From the NCBI GenBank assembly GCA_022616415.1, contig JAKEEU010000040.1, positions 1-64,000 of the forward strand: 64,000 nucleotides of DNA. The letters run 5' to 3'. Shown one piece after another: positions 17,753 to 24,906 of this stretch. A model generated the notes under the pieces. It was not told where the DNA came from. It saw only the letters and a program-made list of their open reading frames with translations, and made no database searches. This DNA comes from Candidatus Zhuqueibacterota bacterium (GTDB lineage Bacteria; Zhuqueibacterota; Zhuqueibacteria; Zhuqueibacterales; Zhuqueibacteraceae). Each line of letters starts with the position of its first letter. The stretch's first letter is position 1. Made by a program: the position numbers and the translations under genes.

Positions 17753-18526
17753 ATGCGTTTATCCAACAAAGTTGCACTCATCACCGGCGCCGGCAGCGGC
17801 ATTGGCCGCGAGGCCGCGCTGCTGTTTGCCAAAGAAGGCGCTAAAGTTGTCGTGGTCGATATCAATTCCGTGGCCGGGCAAGAAACCGTTTCACTCATCA
17901 AAGCTGCCGGCGGCGAGGCAGCATTCACCGCCAATGACGTTTCGAAGGCCGCCGAGGCGCGCGCGATGATCGAATTTGCCGAAAAAATTTTTGGCAAGCT
18001 TAATGTGCTCTTCAATAACGCTGGCATTTTTCCCGACGCAGATGGTTCCGTATTGGAAACGGATGAAGAAGTTTGGGATTTGGTTATGAACGTCAATTTG
18101 AAGGGTGTTTTTTTCGGCTGCAAATTTGGCATCCCGGCATTGCTGCGCGCGGGCGGCGGCTCGATCATCAACACCGCGTCGTTCGTGGCGTTGATGGGCG
18201 CGGCGACTTCGCAGATTGCCTACACAGCGAGCAAAGGCGGCGTGCTGGCAATGACGCGCGAGATGGCGGTGGAGTTTGCCCGTCAGAATATTCGCCTCAA
18301 CGCGATTTGCCCCGGCCCGGTGGAAACGCCGCTGTTGGCGCAATTGCTCTCCGATCCGGCGCGACGCCAACGACGAATGGTGCATATTCCGATGGGGCGA
18401 TTGGCGCGCGCAACCGAAGTGGCACAAGCCGCGTTATTTCTCGCCAGCGATGAGTCGGCGTATGTGAATGGCGCGACGTTCACGGTGGATGGCGGGATTA
18501 CGGCGGCGTATGTGACGCCGGAGTGA
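17753..18526 (+). CDS. SDR-family oxidoreductase (FabG/glucose dehydrogenase-like)
   Basis: This 257-residue classical SDR has TGAGSGIG at residues 12-19, DINSV after beta-2, NNAG at about residues 89-92, Ser in NTASF, YTASK as the catalytic Tyr/Lys, and CPGPVETPL followed by the terminal VNGATFTVDGG. It catalyses an NAD(P)-linked oxidation or reduction in the cytoplasm. It lies on the same strand as the amine-degradation-like genes but is separated from them by two small membrane genes, so membership in that pathway is only possible. The ribosome site (AGGG) is weak. Confidence 0.88.
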   Translation: MRLSNKVALITGAGSGIGREAALLFAKEGAKVVVVDINSVAGQETVSLIKAAGGEAAFTANDVSKAAEARAMIEFAEKIFGKLNVLFNNAGIFPDADGSVLETDEEVWDLVMNVNLKGVFFGCKFGIPALLRAGGGSIINTASFVALMGAATSQIAYTASKGGVLAMTREMAVEFARQNIRLNAICPGPVETPLLAQLLSDPARRQRRMVHIPMGRLARATEVAQAALFLASDESAYVNGATFTVDGGITAAYVTPE

Positions 18527-18572
18527 AATGAGGCTCGCTTGATCTTCTTGTTTACAAAGCAATTAGAACATA

Positions 18573-18622
18573 TAACCAGTATACTGGTTAAAAATTGTTG
18601 ATTTTAACCAGTATACTGGTTA
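18573..18622 (+). promoter_or_regulatory. Twin 18-bp palindromic operators
   Basis: The perfect palindrome TAACCAGTATACTGGTTA occurs at 18573-18590 and again at 18605-18622, 32 bases apart centre to centre, or about three helical turns. Such pairs typically bind a dimeric repressor cooperatively. They sit directly before the truncated ATPase gene. No regulator gene is next to them in the window. Confidence 0.7.
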
Positions 18623-18678
18623 TATTGAAGAGCCGTTTGAAATTACAGCGAGTAAACCACAATATATCGAGTGCGAGC

Positions 18679-18882
18679 ATGGAGAAGGATATTCTTTTTG
18701 AAATTTTGTTGAGATGGAACTATTGGGGCAAAAGGACTTTGGAAAAATTGCAATCACGCCTGCTTTTGCCTCAAATTATCCCGTACCTCCATGAGCCTTT
18801 CCCCATTGTGCTGACCGGAGTTCGGCGCAGCGGCAAGTCTTCCATATGTAAATTGATCCGGAGGGCTTCACTTGTGCTCTAA
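18679..18882 (+). pseudogene. AAA ATPase (DUF4143-type), N-terminal fragment
   Basis: From ATG 18679 the product reads MEKDILFEILLRWNYWGKRT and then a P-loop, GVRRSGKSS. This is the usual start of the prokaryotic AAA ATPases that carry a C-terminal DUF4143 domain. Homology ends about three codons after the P-loop, at roughly 18843-18850, where the sequence becomes the antisense of the CHAT-PEGA gene. The original gene would be about 400 residues. The fragment keeps its operators and start but has lost everything after the Walker A motif. Confidence 0.6.
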
Positions 18883-20704
18883 GCTTTCCCGTCAGCGGTG
18901 CAAGCGTTGCTCTAACCATCGTTACTTTCCCGTCCACCACTGTGGCAGTCGTGAAATAATCCTTATAGCCAGTTTTTCTTAACACAATGGCATAGTTACC
19001 CACGGGCAAATTCCGAATGGTGCTTGGCGTTGTCCCTTTGGTTTGGTCATCTACGAAAATCTTCGCCTCAGTAGGCTCCGAGTCGATCTGTACTTCTCCA
19101 AGTGTGGATGGGGCAACTGTAGGTATAGACTCGGTCTTCTCCGCTTGCAGAGAATATCTTAGCGTCGTGTCTCCTTGTGCCAAGTTAAATTGTTCTTTCA
19201 GCGTTTTATAACCTTGACGAGAAATGTTAATGGTATGAGGCCCAACAGACAACGCCATGCCAGAGAGTTTGGACAACTCAATGCGCTTCTCATCCAGAAT
19301 GACTTCAGCATCAGGTGGGTTCACTTTAATCGACACCAACGCGATAGGTTTTAAGGATATTGCTGCTGTGTCAGAGCTTTTTGATATGGATGATGACGCC
19401 TTTTCAGTGAGGGGCGAAGGTTTTTTGAAAAGTGTGGGTTTCAGAAGAAAAATAAGAAAAATTAAAAGAAAAGAAACTGCCAATGCAGATGCAATAAAAA
19501 TGTGCCTTCGTGGCCAAACTATCCTTTCTTCCTGTTGCTGAATCTGCTCAGCCAATTCCGGCGCTGCGACTCTTTCTTCGCTCGTTTTTTCGCTCCCGCC
19601 AAGCGTAATATCGAAAATCCTTCCATCCGGCGCGCGCATATACAGCACCGGCGTGCCCCATTCGATGTTGTTGCCTTGTGCAAAAATAGCCGCACGCGCT
19701 TCGACCATGGCTGCATCTACAGGATAGCCATCGGCCACAGCCGTGTAAAACTCATGCGCGAAGGTGATGGCTGCGACGTCCGTTATCTCGAACTGCATGG
19801 CAATAACTGCCGGAATGCCTTGTTGCACCAGGCTTTGGGCGGTGCCAGCGAAGGGGTCGCTTCGGGAAGCTCGTGCCCCCTCACAGGCGTTGAGAATCGC
19901 CATTCGCAGCGGCCGGTGGTTGTGCAAAAGTGTACCAAGATACTGCCCGCTCACCGAGCGGCCACGTTCCGCTTCATCTTCCAGTATCAATACACCATCG
20001 TTGGCCTGTTTATCGAAGCTGCCGTGGCCGATGAAGTGAAAGATGTGGTATTCTTGTTGGCGCAACCGCCGTTGCAGGTTGGTGAGCGTGGCGTCATCCA
20101 GCCGGTCGATCGCCACCACTCCCTTGCGATTCAAGTCGTCCACAGCCTCGGCAAGTCTCTTCCACTCTTGCTCTACATTGAGCTGAGGGTAGTCGTGGGG
20201 GCTGGAAATCATGACCAGCGCTCTGAGCGGTGGCGTGATGGTTAGAGGCCGGATTGCCTCCGTAAGACTCAAAAAGCGCACCACAGGTGTTTCTACCGAG
20301 AGGGAGAGAAAGCGATTGAGTGACGGGTTGTAGAGGTATTCCCAGGGAAGATCAGCCAAATCCGGGGCATTGGTTATGCGCAGTCGAAGGCGCAGCCCGG
20401 CGCCTTTCTGGGTTGCGTCGTACAGGCTGGTGCGAAAGCAGCCGAGCACATCGTCGCTAAAAACCGTCTCGAAAAGACGTCCGCCAAAAACTTTGGCTGC
20501 TTCCATCTCCGGTGCGTTCACGTGGCGCGTGCTTCGCCGGGGCCGGCCGACTTTCAGCAGGAAAATCTCAATGTCCTGTTCGGAGAATGGCAGGCTAAAA
20601 TCGATGGCAGCCTGGCCCGCCGGAGAATTCAACACCCGGGCGGTGTAATGTGCTCCCGAGCGTTCGATCAGCAGGTCGAAGTCGAGGTACTTCATTTCGG
20701 CCAT
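18776..20704 (-). CDS. CHAT protease - transmembrane - PEGA protein with a replaced C-terminus
   Basis: The 642-residue protein has an N-terminal beta-rich segment, then a CHAT domain (about 130-360) with both catalytic residues: His227 in FIGHGSF and Cys274 in ILNACEG. One transmembrane helix follows (401-421). PEGA-like domains follow at about 455-515 and 536-602, and a third starts near 606 (KLRAQVKPSGSIYI). At residue 620 the PEGA sequence stops and 22 foreign residues follow, encoded by the antisense of the truncated ATPase gene. CHAT would be cytoplasmic and PEGA outside if the helix is oriented in the usual way. The start has GGAGG eight bases upstream. Related CHAT proteins act as proteolytic effectors, but the target here is unknown. 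Confidence 0.85.
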   Translation of the reverse strand: MAEMKYLDFDLLIERSGAHYTARVLNSPAGQAAIDFSLPFSEQDIEIFLLKVGRPRRSTRHVNAPEMEAAKVFGGRLFETVFSDDVLGCFRTSLYDATQKGAGLRLRLRITNAPDLADLPWEYLYNPSLNRFLSLSVETPVVRFLSLTEAIRPLTITPPLRALVMISSPHDYPQLNVEQEWKRLAEAVDDLNRKGVVAIDRLDDATLTNLQRRLRQQEYHIFHFIGHGSFDKQANDGVLILEDEAERGRSVSGQYLGTLLHNHRPLRMAILNACEGARASRSDPFAGTAQSLVQQGIPAVIAMQFEITDVAAITFAHEFYTAVADGYPVDAAMVEARAAIFAQGNNIEWGTPVLYMRAPDGRIFDITLGGSEKTSEERVAAPELAEQIQQQEERIVWPRRHIFIASALAVSFLLIFLIFLLKPTLFKKPSPLTEKASSSISKSSDTAAISLKPIALVSIKVNPPDAEVILDEKRIELSKLSGMALSVGPHTINISRQGYKTLKEQFNLAQGDTTLRYSLQAEKTESIPTVAPSTLGEVQIDSEPTEAKIFVDDQTKGTTPSTIRNLPVGNYAIVLRKTGYKDYFTTATVVDGKVTMVRATLAPLTGKLRAQVKPSGSIYIWKTCRCAELRSAQWGKAHGGTG

Positions 20705-21151
20705 TACGACTGCCTCCGCGCTTGATTTGTTTTCAGGCCATATCAGTAAAGCCGTTGAGTCCGCTGGTAACGAAGCTATCCGACCTGGTCAGCCGCTATT
20801 ACAATAGACACAAAAAAGGGGTCTTTTCTCTCAGGTAAAATATGTTTTTTATCTCAATCTTCCGGCTAAAAAGCCAAAAATCCTGACTCTTGTTTGCAGT
20901 GTCGTTAAGGGAGGTCGGGGCAGAATCAGGTTCCGGCAATCATGACAAACCCACCTGCAATATCGGGTTGAATTTCCCTCGCGCCGAGAATGATGAAGTG
21001 TCGAAATGGGGTTTGGGGGGAAAGTCGGGATATTGCAACAAAAGATACACAAATTTCTTTGAAAAAGTCAAGAGAGATTTTCAGAATTACACTGTCCGGT
21101 CGCTGAACAAAGCAAATTCGCCCTAATTGGGTAAATCCAGCGATCGATCAG
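20705..21151. other. Intergenic gap with a half copy of the lpxK palindrome
   Basis: There is no credible gene. TTAAGGGAGGTCGGGG at 20905-20920 closely matches one arm of the palindrome found inside lpxK (46896-46912), with one indel and one mismatch. The rest is AT/GC-mixed sequence of no recognised type, ending at the stop of an EVE remnant. Confidence 0.45.
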
Positions 21152-21361
21152 TTATTTCCTCCCATCTTCATCAAAACCTCCCACTGCTTCTCCGTCATCG
21201 GCATTACGGAGAGCTGAGGTGTGCGGACAAGATCGAAGCTCGCCATGCTCTTTTGCTTTTTTGATCTCAGCGAGAGTGACCGGACACGACAGGCGCTTTT
21301 GGGGTTTGAGGTCGAACACGACGAGCTTGGGGTCGTTTTGCTTCGGATTAGGATAAGGATT
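21152..21361 (-). pseudogene. EVE-domain gene remnant, copy 3 (frameshifted)
   Basis: Translated leftward, the segment reads NPYPNPKQNDPKLVVFDLKP, then LAEIKK. After one extra A it continues in another frame as QKSMASFDLVRTPQLSVMPM up to KMGGNN and a stop. This is the C-terminal half of the intact EVE protein at 23312-23722, with point changes and a one-base frameshift. The N-terminal half is missing; the remnant starts about 30 bases past the stop of the small gene at 21392. Confidence 0.75.
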
Positions 21362-21391
21362 TATCTTCGTTTGACAAAAATGTCGGAGAGA

Positions 21392-21643
21392 TCACATTTG
21401 TTCATCCGGAAGTAGCCTCGCGCTGGGATGGCACCAACCGACGAGCGCATCCATGACTTCCATCAATAAATCCTCGTCCGACTCTCTATTGCTCTTTCGC
21501 AAATAAAGGGCGTAATTCTCGAAAATTTTTAAAATCTCCGCCTTCTTATGCCCTTCGGCAGAAAGCTCAAGGATCAGGCTGTTCAAGGCTGCGAAAGGCG
21601 CATTGGAGCGCAGGGCAGTTTCAAAACGTTCTTCGTACTTCAC
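21392..21643 (-). CDS. Small unknown protein, GWC family copy A
   Basis: The 83-residue acidic helical protein carries the C-terminal signature DEDLLMEVMDALVGWCHPSARL. It is a paralogue of the gene at 22978-23247, and a C-terminal fragment of a third copy lies at 22903-22977. I do not recognise the family beyond this. It lies 15 bases downstream of xisI on the same strand and may be co-transcribed with xisH-xisI. Confidence 0.65.
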   Translation of the reverse strand: MKYEERFETALRSNAPFAALNSLILELSAEGHKKAEILKIFENYALYLRKSNRESDEDLLMEVMDALVGWCHPSARLLPDEQM

Positions 21644-21658
21644 AAAAAAGACTCTTAG

Positions 21659-22060
21659 TTAAGCACCCTGAGGGACAGCAGTCGTAGTTATGCTCTTGGG
21701 TAAACGAGAGCGCTTCCTGAGCTGCGCTTCCTCACGCTCGTAGTCCGCCAAAGTCGGGGCTTCGGGCATATAAGCCAGGACAATGTCGTCCTCCGGGATT
21801 CCTCTGGCCACGAGGTCCTCGCTGATGCCGTACCCCATGCCGTCGTATTCGATATGAACTTTTTGGTCGCGCAGGGTGACATACAAAATATTCCCTCGAA
21901 CTCGATGCCCCTGATCCCATCCGGTATGCATTAGGGCATAACGGCCGCGCGCTTCGTCGATGACGGCCTCGGGACGAATATCACCATGCGATGGACGCAG
22001 TTGCGCATAATCCAGGAGAGCTTGTTTTAAGATTTCACGATAGGTGGCGATGGTATCCAT
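21659..22060 (-). CDS. xisI: XisI-type fdxN element excision controlling factor homologue
   Basis: The 133-residue product matches XisI: an N-terminal YREILKQALLDYA, then RPSHGDIRPEAVIDEARGRY, HTGWDQGHRVRGNILYVTLR and ISEDLVARGIPEDDIVLAYM. In heterocyst-forming cyanobacteria XisH and XisI help the XisF recombinase excise the fdxN element. Elsewhere the pair is common without any such element and its role is not settled. It overlaps xisH by 34 bases, so the two are translated together. The C-terminal 20 residues extend past the usual family end. Confidence 0.85.
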   Translation of the reverse strand: MDTIATYREILKQALLDYAQLRPSHGDIRPEAVIDEARGRYALMHTGWDQGHRVRGNILYVTLRDQKVHIEYDGMGYGISEDLVARGIPEDDIVLAYMPEAPTLADYEREEAQLRKRSRLPKSITTTAVPQGA

Positions 22061-22491
22061 TTTTGGACCTCCGTTCTCTTTGAATCGATTACAATCAATT
22101 GCAGCGGCAGTTCTTTTATGACAACTTCACCGATCGGCTCACTAAATATGTCTGCGTAAATTTCATCAATGACTGCCAAATATAAAGTGCGATCGGGGTC
22201 AGTTTTGTTTAGCAGGAGACGATAGAGAACGTATTGCCCTATCGCATGTTCTAAATCAACGATCGCAGAACTGCCACGAAATTCTTTTATCTCGACGGCT
22301 ATTTGTCTCCCTTGACGCTGGGCGCCGACAATTTGTCCCTTGTCGGGGCTGTGCGTAGAAACCTCACCTCCAAGATCTACGTACAAAAAGCGTTCACCGT
22401 AGTGAATACGATACGGATCGTCCGTGATTTCCCAACCACTTTTGACAAGCGCTTGTTTCACGACGTCGTGCAGGATATCTCGTTTCGGCAT
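22027..22491 (-). CDS. xisH: XisH-type protein with a PD-(D/E)XK-like core
   Basis: The 154-residue product begins MPKRDILHDVVKQALVKSGW and contains YVDLGGE and RQIAVEIKEF, the latter fitting the E-x-K half of a PD-(D/E)XK nuclease site (E67, K69). This agrees with the nuclease-like fold assigned to the XisH family. Nuclease activity has not been shown for most members as far as I know. It forms an overlapping pair with xisI, and a promoter-like sequence lies about 46 bases upstream of the start codon. Confidence 0.85.
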   Translation of the reverse strand: MPKRDILHDVVKQALVKSGWEITDDPYRIHYGERFLYVDLGGEVSTHSPDKGQIVGAQRQGRQIAVEIKEFRGSSAIVDLEHAIGQYVLYRLLLNKTDPDRTLYLAVIDEIYADIFSEPIGEVVIKELPLQLIVIDSKRTEVQKWIPSPPIVKS

Positions 22492-22536
22492 TGACTTCTC
22501 TCAGTGTGGTTGGTTGTGACAGGAAGACGACACTGT

Positions 22537-22565
22537 AATATAGAAAATTTTGGCCTGCAAAGCAA
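22537..22565 (-). promoter_or_regulatory. Probable promoter of xisH-xisI
   Basis: On the minus strand TTGCTT (22565-22560), 17 bases and TATATT (22542-22537) point at xisH. The -10 box and spacer match those of the other promoters proposed in this window. Confidence 0.55.
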
Positions 22566-22616
22566 TACGAATTCTTTGTGATGATCATCAAGAAAGAGCA
22601 CGCGTATGCAAAAAAG

Positions 22617-22892
22617 CTACATTCCTCCCATCTTGACCAACACCTCCCATTGCTTCTCCGTCACCGGCATCACCGAGAGGCGTGGGATACGCACGAGATC
22701 GAAGCTCGCCATGCTCTTTTGCTTTTTGATCTCGGCAAGCGGCACCGGGCGCGGTAGGCGCTTTTTTGGTTTGAGGTCGAAGACGACGAGCTTGGAGTCG
22801 TTTTGCTTCGGATCGGGATAGGGATCGCTTGTCACGGTCGCGAGGCTGACAACGGCTTTCTAGTCGCCAGTATTCAAAAGAAGGATGATATC
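22617..22892 (-). pseudogene. EVE-domain gene remnant, copy 2 (nonsense mutation, no N-terminus)
   Basis: Leftward translation gives DIILLLNTGD, a TAG at 22862-22860 where the intact gene has a Glu codon, then KAVVSLATVTSDPYPDPKQN and the rest of the EVE C-terminus to KMGGM. It aligns with residues about 46-136 of the intact copy. It is fused at about 22893 to the fragment of the small GWC gene. The residual reading frame after the nonsense codon starts with an in-frame ATG at 22835. Confidence 0.75.
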
Positions 22893-22902
22893 GCTTGCAG
22901 AT

Positions 22903-22977
22903 TCAGACGCCCTCGCGTTTTTCATCCGGCAGCAACCTCGCGCTAGGATGGCACCAGCCGGTAAGTGCATCCATGAT
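22903..22977 (-). pseudogene. C-terminal fragment of a third GWC small gene
   Basis: Immediately after the stop codon of the neighbouring intact copy, leftward translation gives MDALTGWCHPSARLLPDEKR and then EGV and a stop. This is the C-terminal signature of the copy-A protein. The fragment abuts copy B with no spacer and runs into the EVE remnant, marking a recombination joint. Confidence 0.7.
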
Positions 22978-23247
22978 TTATGCAGCCTGTTTCGATGTTT
23001 CAGGTTCATCGGCAAGCAGTTTCATATGAGGACTACACCACCCGACGAGAAAGTCCATGACATCCATGACGGCGTCCTCATCAGCTTCGCGATGCGTCGC
23101 GCGCAATCGTTGGCGTTCCTGCTCGAAAAATTCTAGAATCGTCGCCTTGCCAGATCCTTCTTGAGAAAGCTCAAGAACAAGAGAACGCAACGCTTCGACT
23201 GGATTAGGTGAACCCAATGCTTTTTCAAACCGTTTGTTGAGTGTCAT
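22978..23247 (-). CDS. Small unknown protein, GWC family copy B
   Basis: The start ATG at 23247 (MTLNKRFEKALG) is preceded by AGGAGA at good spacing; an upstream in-frame start at 23277 lacks this. The product has 89 residues and the signature DEDAVMDVMDFLVGWCSPHMKLL, paralogous to the copy at 21392-21643. It is predicted to be helical and soluble. It follows the EVE gene by about 65 bases on the same strand, so the EVE gene and this gene look like one duplicated unit. Function unknown. Confidence 0.65.
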   Translation of the reverse strand: MTLNKRFEKALGSPNPVEALRSLVLELSQEGSGKATILEFFEQERQRLRATHREADEDAVMDVMDFLVGWCSPHMKLLADEPETSKQAA

Positions 23248-23293
23248 CGCATTTCTCCTGTAACACAATAAGACCAAATGGCCTCCACCCTCT

Positions 23294-23310
23294 CCAGTCG
23301 GGCCGACTGG
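23294..23310. repeat. Palindrome CCAGTCGGGCCGACTGG at a stop codon
   Basis: Two 8-bp arms meet around one central base. It lies immediately after the EVE stop codon (23312-23314), and the identical repeat, including the adjoining stop codon, occurs at 63734-63755 at the end of the lptE-like gene. It may act as a terminator or mRNA-end structure and may have supplied the stop codon. Confidence 0.7.
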
Positions 23311-23311
23311 G

Positions 23312-23722
23312 TTACGCCCCCGCCATTTTCATCAACACCTCCCATTGCTTCTCCGTCACTGGCATTACCGAGAGCCGCGGGATGCGCACGAGATCGAAGC
23401 TGGCCATGCTCTTTTGCTTTTTGATTTCGGCGAGTGGCACCGGGCGCGGCAGGCGCTTCTTCGGTTTGAGATCGAAGACGACAAGCTTGGGGTCGTTTTG
23501 CTTGGGATCGGGATAGGGATCGCTTGTCACGGTCGCGAGGCCGATGACAGCCTTCTCGTCGCCGGAGTGATAAATCAGGGCGAGATCGCCTTTTTTCATC
23601 GCGCGGATGTTTTTCAGCGCGGCGTTGCTGCTGACGCCGTCCCACACCGCTTCGCCCTCGCGTTCGAGGTCGGCAAAGCTGTAGGTGGAAGGCTCGGTTT
23701 TGAGTAGCCAGAGATTGGGCAT
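23312..23722 (-). CDS. EVE domain protein (intact copy)
   Basis: The 136-residue protein consists of a single EVE (PUA-like) domain: it starts MPNLWLLKTEPSTYSFADL, with WDGVSSNAALKNIRAMKKGD, YHSGDEKAVIGLATV and SDPYPDP. EVE domains bind modified bases and often sit in or near restriction-modification loci. That fits the adjacent methyltransferase module, which starts 100 bases upstream. Two dead copies lie downstream at 22617-22892 and 21152-21361. No clear ribosome site is visible before the ATG. Confidence 0.9.
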   Translation of the reverse strand: MPNLWLLKTEPSTYSFADLEREGEAVWDGVSSNAALKNIRAMKKGDLALIYHSGDEKAVIGLATVTSDPYPDPKQNDPKLVVFDLKPKKRLPRPVPLAEIKKQKSMASFDLVRIPRLSVMPVTEKQWEVLMKMAGA

Positions 23723-23826
23723 ATTACTACCACAAGTTTGTTTGTCTCACTTTCGCGGAAAGCACTTTTCCTGACAGTGAACAGGTGAAGATTACAATAT
23801 CTGAAAACACTTTTTCAAGCATTCTG

Positions 23827-24906
23827 CTATACAATAGAGCATCTATGTTGTTCAGAGAAATGGGCCTTGATGATTTGGTCGCGGTGGAATTCCAAGCTAG
23901 GTTGCAGGACACGAACTGATTGACCGAGCTCGATAACGATAGTTCCAGCGCATGGGCAACCTGTTTGTTCAATAAAAAAATTGCCAGTTTCAGCAGCTTG
24001 TTTCGTAAACAGTTTGATAATTTCGGATCGATTTTGAGATATTTCTGAGGAACACTGATCCGTAACCTGTGTACAAAGTAGACGTGTTTGAGGACGCTGC
24101 GCGATGATTTTGAACACGTGAGAGTTCGGATGACCGTACTTTCTGCCGATCGTCCCTACTGATATAACAACTACAGATGGATTGACAGTCTCCAAGAGAT
24201 CATCAGGGTTACGGTCCTTCCATGCTCCATGATGAGGAAATTTCAGCACGTCACTACGAAGATTCGTATGGTTTTTCTTCAAATACTCCCACCCCGTCGG
24301 TTCTAAATCGCCTGTCAATAGTGCGCTACTGCCGGAGCCGTTTATTTTTAAAACACCTGACGTGTCATTTAAGCCATGTCCAATGAGGTCGAGAAGATCC
24401 GCTTCCCAAGGATGTATGAATTCAATAACTTCTGGCAATGGAAAGTAAGCGCCTGGTTGTTGTGTCAAGCTGTTGTAGATGTTGCGATTCAACTGTGCCC
24501 ATCTGCGAAGTCCGATGAGAATGTCTTTGTATAGCCGTTTTTTGGACTTTTCGTCTACATGAGCATCAGAGTGCCCATCATTGTCATCTCGTATCTTCTC
24601 CCAAATTTTTCCGCTGACTTTGGGTTGATGAAAAAGAACACGCTCGCAAATCAAATTCAGTTCACTTTTTGAATTATCAATTAACTTAACAGCGTCTTTG
24701 CAGTGATCAAGATGTAGATGCGTAAGAATTAAACCACGAATGTATTGAATATCATGCTGTTCTAAATAGCTCAAGACAGCGTCAGCATCAACGCAATCCA
24801 CAATAACAGCTTCACGCGTTTCTGGAATTGATATGATAATAGTGTCACCCTGACCAACGTCTATAAAGGCAACCTTAACTGTGGATTTCTGCGTCATGTG
24901 GCTCAA
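23827..24906 (-). CDS. Metallo-beta-lactamase-fold hydrolase (ComEC/Rec2-like)
   Basis: The 359-residue soluble protein has the ComEC-type start VAFIDVGQGDTIIISIP, the metal motif THLHLDH (H63, H65, D67, H68), LLTGDLEP, FPHHGAWKD and GHPNSHV. It therefore keeps all expected metal ligands of this MBL branch, which includes nucleases and phosphodiesterases. It has no ComEC membrane channel. Its start overlaps the end of the methyltransferase gene by 32 bases, so the two are translationally coupled. The gene is AT-rich like its partner. I infer a nuclease or nucleotide hydrolase working with the methyltransferase; the substrate is unknown. Confidence 0.85.
   Translation of the reverse strand: MSHMTQKSTVKVAFIDVGQGDTIIISIPETREAVIVDCVDADAVLSYLEQHDIQYIRGLILTHLHLDHCKDAVKLIDNSKSELNLICERVLFHQPKVSGKIWEKIRDDNDGHSDAHVDEKSKKRLYKDILIGLRRWAQLNRNIYNSLTQQPGAYFPLPEVIEFIHPWEADLLDLIGHGLNDTSGVLKINGSGSSALLTGDLEPTGWEYLKKNHTNLRSDVLKFPHHGAWKDRNPDDLLETVNPSVVVISVGTIGRKYGHPNSHVFKIIAQRPQTRLLCTQVTDQCSSEISQNRSEIIKLFTKQAAETGNFFIEQTGCPCAGTIVIELGQSVRVLQPSLEFHRDQIIKAHFSEQHRCSIV

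Noticed and set aside
20849..21126. Short frames on both strands in the gap right of the CHAT-PEGA gene
   Set aside because: They are of Cys-, Arg- and Pro-rich random composition, contain part of a dispersed repeat, and lack start signals.
21659..22491. xisH-xisI as evidence for a programmed DNA excision element
   Set aside because: No xisF-type recombinase or nif/fdx gene is nearby and the pair is widespread without excision elements, so I keep only the family name.
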